Assembly (NCBI RefSeq): GCF_006539505.1
Contig: NZ_BJND01000003.1
Location: 124,001-188,000, forward strand
DNA length: 64,000 nt
Source: Streptomyces spinoverrucosus
GTDB lineage: Bacteria; Actinomycetota; Actinomycetes; Streptomycetales; Streptomycetaceae
Direction of reading: 5' to 3'
Under the pieces are notes generated by a model that worked only from the letters and a program-made list of their open reading frames with translations, did not search any database and was not told where the DNA came from. Shown here in pieces: positions 42,468 to 50,146 of this stretch (positions within the stretch are counted from its first letter, which is position 1; each line of letters starts with the position of its first letter). Both the position numbers and the translations under genes were made by a program.

Positions 42468-43712
42468 CTATACCTCGAACTCGACCGGCAGGCTGTCCAG
42501 CAGGGACATCCATGTGGACGCGGTCGAGGTGAGCTCCTCCGGCGGCACGGCCAGGCGCAGGCCCGGCAGACGGTGCAGCAGGACGTCCACCGCGATCTCG
42601 ATGATGGACATCCCGATGTTCTGCCCGGGGCACTCGTGCGGGCCCGCGCCGAACGCCAGGTGCGCCTGGTTGCCCTCCACCGAGACACCCGGGTCGGGCC
42701 GGATCTCGGGGTCGAGGTTGCCCGGGGCCAGACCGAGAACGAGCAGGTCGCCCTCCTCGATGCGGTGCCCGCCCAGTTCGACATCGCTGGCGGCGAAGCG
42801 CCCCGGCAGGACGGCCAGCGGCGGAGAGTTCCACATGGCCTCCTCCACCACCGCCGAGATGTTCAGCTGACCGCTGATCAGCCCGGAGAGCCGGGAGGCG
42901 TCGGTCAGGACCAGCTCCAGCACCCGGGCCAGCAGGTTCGTCGTGACGTGCGCGGCGATCAGCACCGCGCGCAGGTGGGCCACGACCTCGTCGTGGTCGA
43001 GCGCCGCGTGATGCTCCAGCAGGCCGGTGGCGAGGTCGGAGCCGGGTTCGGACCGCCTGCGCTCGGCGAGTTCACCGAAGATCTCCCTGATCACGCCGTC
43101 GTGCGCGACGGCGTCCTCGCCGCCCTTCATCACCTGGGCGCAGGACTCGACCAGGCGACGCCCCTCCGCCTCGGCAAGCCCCAGAATGCGGGCGATCACG
43201 AGCATCGGCAGATAGTCGGCGTAGTCGGCCACCAGATCGGCGCGGCCGGAGTCCGCGAACGCGTCGATCTGCTTGTTGGCGAAGTGCGTGGCGTGGCGCC
43301 GGACACCGCGGTCGGCGGCGGACTGCAGCCCGTCGCTGACGGCACCGCGCAGTCGGCGGTGAGCCTCGCCGTCCTGGGACACACAGTCGGGGCGCCAGGC
43401 GAGCATCGGAACCAGCGGAGAGTTGTCCGGGATCCGGCCCTCCCGCCAGTCCCGCCAGATCCGCGCGTCCCGGGGAAAATGGAGGGGATTGTCGAGCACT
43501 CGTCGGCTGTCCCGGTAGCCCAGTACCAGCCAGGCGGGGATGTCGCCCTCCAGCAGCACCGGAGCCACGGAGCCGTGCTCCTTGCGCAGCCGCTCGTAGA
43601 TGCCGCGCGGGTCGGTCGCCGCCTCCGGCCCGTACAGCCGGGTGAGCTCGGTGTCATGGCCGAAGGGGCAACCGCGGGGCGTATCGGAATCGTTTGAGGG
43701 CTGGGCGTTCAT
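42468..43712 (-). CDS. cvnE: Conservon cytochrome P450 lacking the ExxR arginine (CYP157-like)
   Basis: The predicted protein has 414 residues. The heme-binding loop FGAGPHECPGQ gives the ligand C361, and the I-helix has AAHVTTNLL. The K-helix reads VVEEAMWNSPP, so the normally invariant ExxR arginine is Trp294. Loss of ExxR is a published trait of the Streptomyces CYP157 family, whose members sit at the end of conservons. The start ATG overlaps the cvnD stop (ATGA), so it is part of the operon. The substrate is unknown; it could act with the convergent 40714 product. Confidence 0.9.
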   Translation of the reverse strand: MNAQPSNDSDTPRGCPFGHDTELTRLYGPEAATDPRGIYERLRKEHGSVAPVLLEGDIPAWLVLGYRDSRRVLDNPLHFPRDARIWRDWREGRIPDNSPLVPMLAWRPDCVSQDGEAHRRLRGAVSDGLQSAADRGVRRHATHFANKQIDAFADSGRADLVADYADYLPMLVIARILGLAEAEGRRLVESCAQVMKGGEDAVAHDGVIREIFGELAERRRSEPGSDLATGLLEHHAALDHDEVVAHLRAVLIAAHVTTNLLARVLELVLTDASRLSGLISGQLNISAVVEEAMWNSPPLAVLPGRFAASDVELGGHRIEEGDLLVLGLAPGNLDPEIRPDPGVSVEGNQAHLAFGAGPHECPGQNIGMSIIEIAVDVLLHRLPGLRLAVPPEELTSTASTWMSLLDSLPVEFEV

Positions 43713-44314
43713 CGGGACTCCAGTACGACGGCAGAGCGTTCCTTCAAGTGACGTATCAGAGCGACGAGCACGTCACGGCTGGAGGTCCGGTCGCGGGCGT
43801 CGCAGGCCACGACCGGGATGTGCGGGGAGATGTCGAGGGCGTCCCGGATCTCCTCGACCGGATAGTCCTTGGAGTCGGGGAAGACGTTGAGCGCGACGAC
43901 GAAGGGGACGTTCTGCCGCTCCATCTCCTCGATCGCGCGGAAGCTGGAGGCCAGGCGGCGGGTGTCCACCAGTACGACCGCGCCGAGCGCGCCCTTGAAC
44001 AGGCCGTTCCACAGGAACCAGAACCGCTCCTGCCCCGGGGTGCCGAACAGGTACAGCACCAGGCTGTCGTTGATGCTGATCTTGCCGAAGTCCAGGCTGA
44101 CGGTGGTCTCCGTCTTGTCGGCGACGCCGATCAGGCGGTCGACATCGGCGCTGGCCTGGGTGAGGGTCTCCTCGGTGGTGAGCGGCTTGATGTCACTGAC
44201 CGAGCGGACCATCGTGGTCTTCCCGGTGCCGAACCCGCCGGCGATCATCACCTTCACCGAGCGGGTCTCCCCGGCCGCCGCACTGCCGGGTTGGTCAAAG
44301 CCTTTCAAGTCCAC
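43709..44314 (-). CDS. cvnD: Conservon small GTPase-like protein CvnD
   Basis: The predicted protein has 201 residues, starting at GTG 44314 with AAGGAGG six bases upstream. It is an MglA/Ras-like GTPase with the P-loop GGFGTGKTT, the switch-2 region LYLFGTPGQERFW and the base-binding NVFPDSKD in place of NKxD. In S. coelicolor conservons CvnD binds and hydrolyses GTP and associates with CvnA-C at the membrane. It overlaps the end of cvnC by 20 bp. Confidence 0.93.
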   Translation of the reverse strand: MDLKGFDQPGSAAAGETRSVKVMIAGGFGTGKTTMVRSVSDIKPLTTEETLTQASADVDRLIGVADKTETTVSLDFGKISINDSLVLYLFGTPGQERFWFLWNGLFKGALGAVVLVDTRRLASSFRAIEEMERQNVPFVVALNVFPDSKDYPVEEIRDALDISPHIPVVACDARDRTSSRDVLVALIRHLKERSAVVLESR

Positions 44315-44666
44315 TGAGTACCTCCTCAAGGAGCGCGAGGTCGGGCCCGCGACCGGCGTCGTGCGCCGGGATGGGGTCACGGGCTTCGACGCGGCCTGCT
44401 TCGAGCAGGTCCGCAAGCAGCACCGCGAGAATGTTGAAGGGCAGGTGGAGATGGGCGCCGAGTTCGGCCACCGACAGCGGTTCGCGGCAGCGCCGGATGA
44501 TCTCCGCGTGCTCGTGCTGCATGCCCGGGGCGGGGGCGGCTCGGGAGACGATGAGGGTCGCCACGTCGAGGCTCGACGCCGAACCGCCCGGTCCGCTGCG
44601 CCCTTTGGTGAGGACGTAGTAGCGCTCGAGACCGGACGGGTCCGTCGGCCGGCGGGGAACACTCAT
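44295..44666 (-). CDS. cvnC: Conservon DUF742 protein CvnC
   Basis: The predicted protein has 123 residues. DUF742 pattern: LERYYVLTKGR at the start, LDVATLIVS, then a winged-helix-like EIIRRCREPLSVAELGAHLH and LLADLLEAGRV. The family always travels with a roadblock protein and a small GTPase. Start and stop overlap those of the neighbours (ATGA with cvnB), showing tight coupling. Confidence 0.92.
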   Translation of the reverse strand: MSVPRRPTDPSGLERYYVLTKGRSGPGGSASSLDVATLIVSRAAPAPGMQHEHAEIIRRCREPLSVAELGAHLHLPFNILAVLLADLLEAGRVEARDPIPAHDAGRGPDLALLEEVLSGLERL

Positions 44667-45073
44667 CCAGAGTGCTCCTCCAGGCGCGGAGTGGTGCCCA
44701 GCAGTTCGCCCATCCTGCGGGCCAGGTCCCTCATCTGATGGCCCAGCAGGCCCTGGTCGAGGCCCTCGCGCGCCAGGACACCGAGGTACGTCTCCACGCC
44801 CGCGCGGACCACGAAGAGGTGACCGCCGTCGACCTCGATCATGGCCAGCCGCAGGTGTCCCGCGTAAGTGGGGAACTGCTCGGCGACCGGCTGGGCCAGC
44901 GCCTGCAGTCCGGCCACCACGGCGGCGAAACGGTCCACGTCGTCGGGGTCTTCGGCGCCGTAGGAGGTGATGGCCTTGCCGTCACTGGAGGCCACGAGGG
45001 CGAAACGGATCTCCTGGATGCTCTCCACCAGATCGCGCAGCGCCCAGCTCACGTCGGTTCCCTGTTGCGTCAT
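44663..45073 (-). CDS. cvnB: Conservon roadblock/LC7 protein CvnB
   Basis: The predicted protein has 136 residues. Roadblock/LC7 fold: WALRDLVESIQEIRFALVAS then DGKAITSYG, and a long middle helix in FAAVVAGLQALAQPVAEQF. It is the MglB-like partner of the CvnD GTPase and may act as its activating or exchange factor. It lies 5 bp after cvnA. Confidence 0.93.
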   Translation of the reverse strand: MTQQGTDVSWALRDLVESIQEIRFALVASSDGKAITSYGAEDPDDVDRFAAVVAGLQALAQPVAEQFPTYAGHLRLAMIEVDGGHLFVVRAGVETYLGVLAREGLDQGLLGHQMRDLARRMGELLGTTPRLEEHSG

Positions 45074-45078
45074 GTGGA

Positions 45079-46815
45079 CTAGTCGCTCTCTTCAGTGCGG
45101 TGCTCTGCGGACTCGCGTACGGCGCTCGACTCGCGGTCGGCCGGCCCGGATCCCTCGCTGCGCTCCCGTCCGGCGGTGGCGAACGCGGCCAGTCCGGTGA
45201 AGGACGTGTCCGGCGGTACGGCGGAGACGGCCGCCTCCTCGGTCCGCGCGGCACGGGCGGCCGGGGCGGGCTCGCCCGATTCGCTGCGCCTGCTGCGGCG
45301 CCGGGGCAGTCCACCTGGCGTGGTGTCCTGCGCCTCGGCGGGGTCGGGGGCGGGCTCGGCGGTCGCCGTTCGCGGTGCGGTGGCGGGGGCCTCCGATACG
45401 GTCGGGGCGGTGGCCGACGCGGACGCGGTGGCCGGGGTGGCCGCGGGCAGCGGACTGAAGTACTTGTGCGGTACCACGACGACCACCGAGGTGCCGAGCC
45501 AGGGCGAGTCCGCGAAGGTGACGCGGATGCCGTAGCGGCGGGCGAGGATGCCGACGACGCGCAGGCCGATGTTGGCGTCCTCCGACACACCGCCCAGACC
45601 GGGGCCGGCGGCGGTGCCGGCGAGGGCGTGCTCGGCCTCGCGCTTCTTCTCCTCGCTCAGGCCCTTGCCGGAGTCCTGGATCTCGATGCCGACGCCGTTG
45701 GGAACCTCCTTGCCGGAGACGAGCACCGGTTCGGTGGGCGGCGAGTAGCGGGTGGCGTTGTCCAGCAGGTGCGCGAAGATCAGCGTGAGGTGGTCCACCA
45801 GGCCGCCGTCGACGCCCAGTTCGGGCAGGTGGCGGAGCTCGACGCGGTGGAACTCCTTGATCCGGCCGATGCCGCCGCGCACCACGCTGAGCAGCCGCTG
45901 CGGCTCCTGCCACTGCCGTCCCGGGCGGTCCGAGCCGCCGAGCACACCGATGCTGGCGGCGAGACAGTCGGCGGGGCCGATCGCCTGGTCGAGCTCCATC
46001 AGGCCGCGCGCGACGGACGGGAGCCGGCCGTGCTCGCCCTGCATCTCGTGCAGCCGGCCGCGCAGCTTGCTGGTGAGTACGTGGATCCGGTTGCCGATGC
46101 CGACGACCGCCTGCTCGGCGGAGGTGGAGCGGTTGAACTCCTCCTCGACGCCGATCAGCGCGGTGCGCAGGACCTTGCGAAGCTCGGCCTGGAGTTCGGG
46201 CGCGACCTTGGCGCACTGGTTGGTCGGGGGCAGCAGGTCGTCGATCGCGTCACCGGCGCGCAGCCGCTCAAGCGCTTCGGGCAGCTGCTCGTTCGCGAGC
46301 CGGGCGACCGCGGCCTGCTGGTGGTCGAGGCGTTCCTGCCAGGTGGCGGTCTGCTGGGCGAGCTGTGCCTCCAGGCGCTGGGCCTGCTCGGCGAGCTGTG
46401 CCTGGTAGTCGTCGGCCTGTTCGGCGAGGCGGGCCTCGTAGCCCTGGGCCTGCTCGGCCAGCCGGTCCTCGTAGGCCCGTGACTGGTCGGCGAGTTGGGC
46501 CTCGTGGGCGGCGCGTTCGGCGGCGTGCTTGCGCTCCAGGCCCGCCACGTGCTGCTGCCACTGCTGGGAGTGCTCGGCCTGCGAGGTGCGGAAGCTGCCC
46601 TCCGCACGGCGCAGTTGCGTCCGGGTGCGGATCAGCAGCCGTACGCACACCGAGGCGGCCGCCGTCGCCGCGATACCGGCGACGGCCGCGGTTATTCGCT
46701 CCGAGCTCATGAACGTGGCGGCAACCGTCCCGCCTCCTAAGGCCAGCGGCATCAGCCACCAGCTGTACCAGGCGACAGGGGCCCGCGCCGCCGGGGGCGG
46801 AGTGGCGAGTTCCAT
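45079..46815 (-). CDS. cvnA: Conservon sensor-kinase-like protein CvnA
   Basis: The predicted protein has 578 residues, starting at ATG 46815 with GAAGGA five bases upstream. Two membrane segments lie near the N-terminus (~17-60). A long coiled coil of 11-residue repeats (115-167) follows, then a helical dimer region and a HATPase domain with LIFAHLLDNATRYSPP, IEIQDSGKGLSE and ANIGLRVVGILARRYG. No clear phospho-accepting His box is seen, as for conservon kinases. The last ~130 residues are Ala/Pro/Thr/Glu-rich and probably disordered. It would anchor the CvnB-C-D complex at the membrane. It is the first gene of the operon; 223 bp separate it from the GlxA gene. Confidence 0.92.
   Translation of the reverse strand: MELATPPPAARAPVAWYSWWLMPLALGGGTVAATFMSSERITAAVAGIAATAAASVCVRLLIRTRTQLRRAEGSFRTSQAEHSQQWQQHVAGLERKHAAERAAHEAQLADQSRAYEDRLAEQAQGYEARLAEQADDYQAQLAEQAQRLEAQLAQQTATWQERLDHQQAAVARLANEQLPEALERLRAGDAIDDLLPPTNQCAKVAPELQAELRKVLRTALIGVEEEFNRSTSAEQAVVGIGNRIHVLTSKLRGRLHEMQGEHGRLPSVARGLMELDQAIGPADCLAASIGVLGGSDRPGRQWQEPQRLLSVVRGGIGRIKEFHRVELRHLPELGVDGGLVDHLTLIFAHLLDNATRYSPPTEPVLVSGKEVPNGVGIEIQDSGKGLSEEKKREAEHALAGTAAGPGLGGVSEDANIGLRVVGILARRYGIRVTFADSPWLGTSVVVVVPHKYFSPLPAATPATASASATAPTVSEAPATAPRTATAEPAPDPAEAQDTTPGGLPRRRSRRSESGEPAPAARAARTEEAAVSAVPPDTSFTGLAAFATAGRERSEGSGPADRESSAVRESAEHRTEESD
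46315..46473 (-). repeat. 11-residue (33-bp) repeat coding the CvnA coiled coil
   Basis: Codons 115-167 of cvnA code five units of 11 residues such as YEDRLAEQAQG, YEARLAEQADD, YQAQLAEQAQR, LEAQLAQQTAT and a partial fifth. This hendecad pattern gives a nearly straight coiled coil between the membrane segments and the ATPase domain. Confidence 0.75.
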
Positions 46816-47038
46816 CTGCATCCTTCGAAGCAACACGATCGAACAGGGGGGGTGTACAGGGCGACCGCACTCATGAGTACGCACTGCTGGGTCGACCCGT
46901 CGCGAACGTGTCAACTCGCAGCGCCGGATGGGAGCTTATCGGGTTCCAACCCGAAAGGATCAACCTCAACGGCCGAGCGGACGTGAGGGTTCCGTCACTC
47001 TCCGCCAAGAACCCGTTAGTCGACAAGTCGGCAGGTCA

Positions 47039-47986
47039 TCAGCGCGTGCTGTGGAACGTACGGCGGTACGCCTGCGGTGAGACGCCGATCGCGGCGTGCA
47101 GGTGCTGGCGCAGGGACGCGCCCGTGGCGAAGCCGACCTGGCCGGCGATGTGGTCGACGGGGAGGTCGCTGGACTCCAGGAGGTGCCGGGCGCGGGCGAC
47201 GCGCTGCTGGATGAGCCAGCGGCCGGGGCTGACGCCCACCTCGTCGTGGAAGCGGCGGGCGAAGGTGCGCAGGCTCATCCGGGCGTGTGCGGCGAGGTCG
47301 GACAGGGTCAGTGGTTCGCCGAGGCGTTCCAGCGCCCAGGTGCGGGTTGCGGCGGTGCTCGCGGCGCCGGTCTCGGGCACGGGCTGCTCGATGTACTGGG
47401 CCTGGCCGCCGTCGCGGAACGGCGGGACGACGCAGCGCCGCGCGACGGTGTTGGCGAGCCGGCTGCCGTGGTCCTTGCGCACGAGGTGCAGGCAGACATC
47501 GACGCCGGAGGCGGCTCCGGCGGAGGTCAGGACGGGGTCGTCGTCGACGAAGAGGACGTCCGGGTCGAGGTCGATGTGCGGGAACATCCGCCGGAAGTGA
47601 TCGGCGACCTGCCAGTGCGTGGTCGCCCTGCGGCCGTCCAGCAGTCCGGCGGCGGCCAGGACGAAGGCGCCGGTGCAGATGGAGACGATGCGGGTGCCGG
47701 GCCGGATCCGGGCGAGCGCGGCACGGACTTCGTCCGGGATGTCGGCGGAGACGGACGCCGGCGCGATGGGCGCGATCACCACCGTGTCGGCCGTCGCCAG
47801 GGCCTCGGGGCCGTGCTCGACGGTGACCGAGAAGTCGGCGTTGGTGCGCACCGGCCCGCCGTCGACGCTGCACGTCAGCACCTCGTACCGGCCGTCGGCC
47901 GCGCCGAAGATCCGGCTGGGGATGCCCAGTTCGAAGGGGTACACGCCGTCGAGGGCCAGCACCACGACTCGCTCCACACGCTGCAT
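47039..47986 (-). CDS. GlxA-family regulator (DJ-1/PfpI domain plus AraC helix-turn-helix)
   Basis: The predicted protein has 315 residues. The N-terminal ~180 residues are a class I glutamine-amidotransferase/DJ-1-like domain (VVVLALDGVYPFELGIPSRI; SICTGAFVLAAAGLLDGRRA with the elbow Cys; ATTHWQVADHF). The C-terminus is an AraC DNA-binding domain (LSDLAAHARMSLRTFARRF, VDHIAGQVGFATGASLRQHL). It is divergent from the quinone oxidoreductase gene, and its start codon lies inside an inverted repeat, so it probably controls both genes. Confidence 0.92.
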   Translation of the reverse strand: MQRVERVVVLALDGVYPFELGIPSRIFGAADGRYEVLTCSVDGGPVRTNADFSVTVEHGPEALATADTVVIAPIAPASVSADIPDEVRAALARIRPGTRIVSICTGAFVLAAAGLLDGRRATTHWQVADHFRRMFPHIDLDPDVLFVDDDPVLTSAGAASGVDVCLHLVRKDHGSRLANTVARRCVVPPFRDGGQAQYIEQPVPETGAASTAATRTWALERLGEPLTLSDLAAHARMSLRTFARRFHDEVGVSPGRWLIQQRVARARHLLESSDLPVDHIAGQVGFATGASLRQHLHAAIGVSPQAYRRTFHSTR

Positions 47987-48021
47987 GGCACGATTCTATC
48001 AAAGGTTGGCAATCGTGCCAT
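47985..48021. promoter_or_regulatory. Inverted-repeat operator between GlxA regulator and oxidoreductase
   Basis: ATGGCACGATT (47985-47995) and AATCGTGCCAT (48011-48021) are perfect 11-bp inverted repeats around a 15-bp spacer. A further TGGCA at 48007 makes a nested TGGCA-ATCG-TGCCA palindrome with the right arm. The left arm contains the start codon of the GlxA-type gene. The right arm is 37 bp upstream of the oxidoreductase ATG. Confidence 0.72.
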
Positions 48022-48057
48022 TTTCCGAGCGGGCGGGCGCGGGCAGGCTGGGTGACC

Positions 48058-49008
48058 ATGAGCGATGTGAACACCATGCGAGTCATCAGCCAGGACGTCC
48101 TCGGCGGTCCCGAGGTGCTGAAAGAAGTAGAGGTGCCGCGGCCGACTCCGCGGCCGAACGAGGTGCTGGTCCGGGTGCGGGCCGCCGGCGTCAACCCCAC
48201 CGACTGGAAGCACCGCGCCACCGGCGGCTTCCTCGGCGAGCCGCCCTTCACCCTCGGCTGGGACGTCTCCGGCGTCGTCGAGGAGACCGGCATCGGCGTC
48301 GCCCTCTTCCGGCCCGGCGACGAGGTCTTCGGCATGCTGCCCTACCCGTTCGGTCACGGCTCGCACGCCGAGTACGTCATCGCCCCGGCCCGCGCCCTCG
48401 CCCCCAAGCCCGCAGGGATCGACCACACGCAGGCGGGCGCACTGCCGCTGGTCTCGCTGACCGCGTGGCAGGCGCTGGTGGAGCGGGCGGACCTGCGACC
48501 GGGTCAGCGGGTGCTGATCCACGCGGCGGCCGGTGGCGTCGGACATGTGGCCGTGCAGATCGCCAAGGCCCGGGGCGCCTACGTGATCGGCACGGCGAGC
48601 GCGGGCAAGCACGACTTTCTGCGCGAGATCGGCGTGGACGAGCCGGTCGACTACCGGGCGACCGACTTCGCGGAGGCCGTGCACGACGTCGACGTGGTGC
48701 TCGACACCATCGGCGGCGACTACTCCGTCCGCTCGCTGCGCGTCCTTCGCCCGGGTGGAATCGTGGTGTCGATCCTGCCGATCGGGTCGGACGACTTCTA
48801 CGCGGAGGCCGAGCGGCTCGGCGTACGGGCGATCCGGATGCTCGTCGACGCCGACCAGTACGGCATGAGGGCCATCGCCGGGCTGATCGAGGACGGCAGT
48901 CTGCGGGCGACGATCGCGGGGACCTTCCCGCTGGCCGAGGCCGCCAAGGCGCATGAGCTCGGCGACACCGGCCGGACCACGGGGAAGCTGGTGCTGCTGG
49001 CCGACTGA
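48058..49008 (+). CDS. NADP-dependent quinone oxidoreductase-like (zinc-less MDR family)
   Basis: The predicted protein has 316 residues. Medium-chain dehydrogenase/reductase fold: AAGVNPTDWKHRATGGF, the Rossmann motif HAAAGGVGHVAVQIAK and GTASAGKHDFLREIGVD. The structural zinc cysteines are absent, so it belongs to the quinone oxidoreductase group that reduces quinones or enones with NADPH. GTG 48052 is an alternative start. A palindrome and a divergent regulator precede it. Confidence 0.9.
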   Translation: MSDVNTMRVISQDVLGGPEVLKEVEVPRPTPRPNEVLVRVRAAGVNPTDWKHRATGGFLGEPPFTLGWDVSGVVEETGIGVALFRPGDEVFGMLPYPFGHGSHAEYVIAPARALAPKPAGIDHTQAGALPLVSLTAWQALVERADLRPGQRVLIHAAAGGVGHVAVQIAKARGAYVIGTASAGKHDFLREIGVDEPVDYRATDFAEAVHDVDVVLDTIGGDYSVRSLRVLRPGGIVVSILPIGSDDFYAEAERLGVRAIRMLVDADQYGMRAIAGLIEDGSLRATIAGTFPLAEAAKAHELGDTGRTTGKLVLLAD

Positions 49009-49014
49009 GGCCGG

Positions 49015-50121
49015 TCAGAAGGTGAGCACGGGCTTGATGGTCTTGCCCGCGCTCATGTCCCGCACCGCCTGGTCGATCTCCGTGAAGGGGTAGGTGCCGA
49101 TCAGGCGGTGCAGTGGGAGCCGCCCGTCCTTCACGAGCCGGACCAGGGCGGGGATGACGGTCCGGGTCTCGCTGTCGCCGAGCGTCAGGCCGACGATCCG
49201 CTTCCCGGCGAGCAGCCCGTTGACGTCCAGGGAGACCTCGGTACCGAACGGCGGGGCGCCCACGACGACCAGCGTGCCGCGCGCGGCGAGCGCGTCGACG
49301 CCCTGCCGGAGCACGGCGACGCTGCCGGTCGTCTCCACGACACCGTCGGCGCCCTGACCGCCGGTGAGGTCGGCGATCGCGGCCCCGACGTCGGCCGTTC
49401 CGGCGTCGACGGTATGAGTGGCACCCAACTCCTTTGCCAGCGAAAGGCGTTCGCCCACCTTGTCTACGGCGATGACAGTGGTCGCGGGCGTCAAGGCGGC
49501 CGCCATCACCGCCGACAGGCCGACGGCTCCGGCGCCGAGGACGACGACGCTGCTGCCGGTGACCGGCCGCAGGACGTTCCAGACGGCACCGACCCCGGTC
49601 TGTACGCCGCAGCCGAGCGGGGCGATCGACGTGAGCGGCACATCCGGGTCGACCTTGACCAGGCTGCGCTCGTCCGCGAGGGCCCGCTCGGCGAACGAGG
49701 ACTGGCCGAAGAAGTGCCCGCCGAGCGGTTCGCCGTCGCGGCTGATGGTGCTGGTGCCGTCCGCGCGTCGGCCCCCGATGAGGTTCATCGGCAGCCAGGT
49801 GGCGCAGTATGCGGGGTGCCCGGCGCGGCAGTTGCGGCAGTCGCCGCAGGAGGTGAAGGACAGCACGACGTGGTCCCCCGGCGCGACCGCAGTGACGGAC
49901 GGGCCGACGGCCTCGACGACTCCGGCTCCCTCGTGGCCGAGCACCCCGGGCAGCGGGAAGGGCAGGGCGCCGCTCGCCACGCCGAGGTCGGTGTGGCACA
50001 GGCCGGTCGCGACCATGCGGACGAGGGCCTCGTGGGGGCCGGGTTCGTCGAGGACGACGTCGGAGAGGGTGAAGGGTGCCCCGCCGGATTCGACGACGGC
50101 GGCGCGGGTGGTGGTGGGCAT
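49015..50121 (-). CDS. Zinc-dependent alcohol dehydrogenase (aryl-alcohol type)
   Basis: The predicted protein has 368 residues. Catalytic zinc ligands in TGLCHTDLGV and GHEGAGVV, structural zinc cysteines in SCGDCRNCRAGHPAYC, and the NAD motif VVVLGAGAVGLSAVMAA. The long loop around LGGHFFGQSSFAERA and PLGCGVQTGVGAV matches the benzyl/aryl alcohol dehydrogenase group. With the aldehyde dehydrogenase 25 bp upstream in the same operon it should turn an alcohol into an acid through the aldehyde. A MarR regulator controls the promoter. Confidence 0.92.
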   Translation of the reverse strand: MPTTTRAAVVESGGAPFTLSDVVLDEPGPHEALVRMVATGLCHTDLGVASGALPFPLPGVLGHEGAGVVEAVGPSVTAVAPGDHVVLSFTSCGDCRNCRAGHPAYCATWLPMNLIGGRRADGTSTISRDGEPLGGHFFGQSSFAERALADERSLVKVDPDVPLTSIAPLGCGVQTGVGAVWNVLRPVTGSSVVVLGAGAVGLSAVMAAALTPATTVIAVDKVGERLSLAKELGATHTVDAGTADVGAAIADLTGGQGADGVVETTGSVAVLRQGVDALAARGTLVVVGAPPFGTEVSLDVNGLLAGKRIVGLTLGDSETRTVIPALVRLVKDGRLPLHRLIGTYPFTEIDQAVRDMSAGKTIKPVLTF

Positions 50122-50146
50122 CGTACGAACTCCTTGGCGGGCGCGC

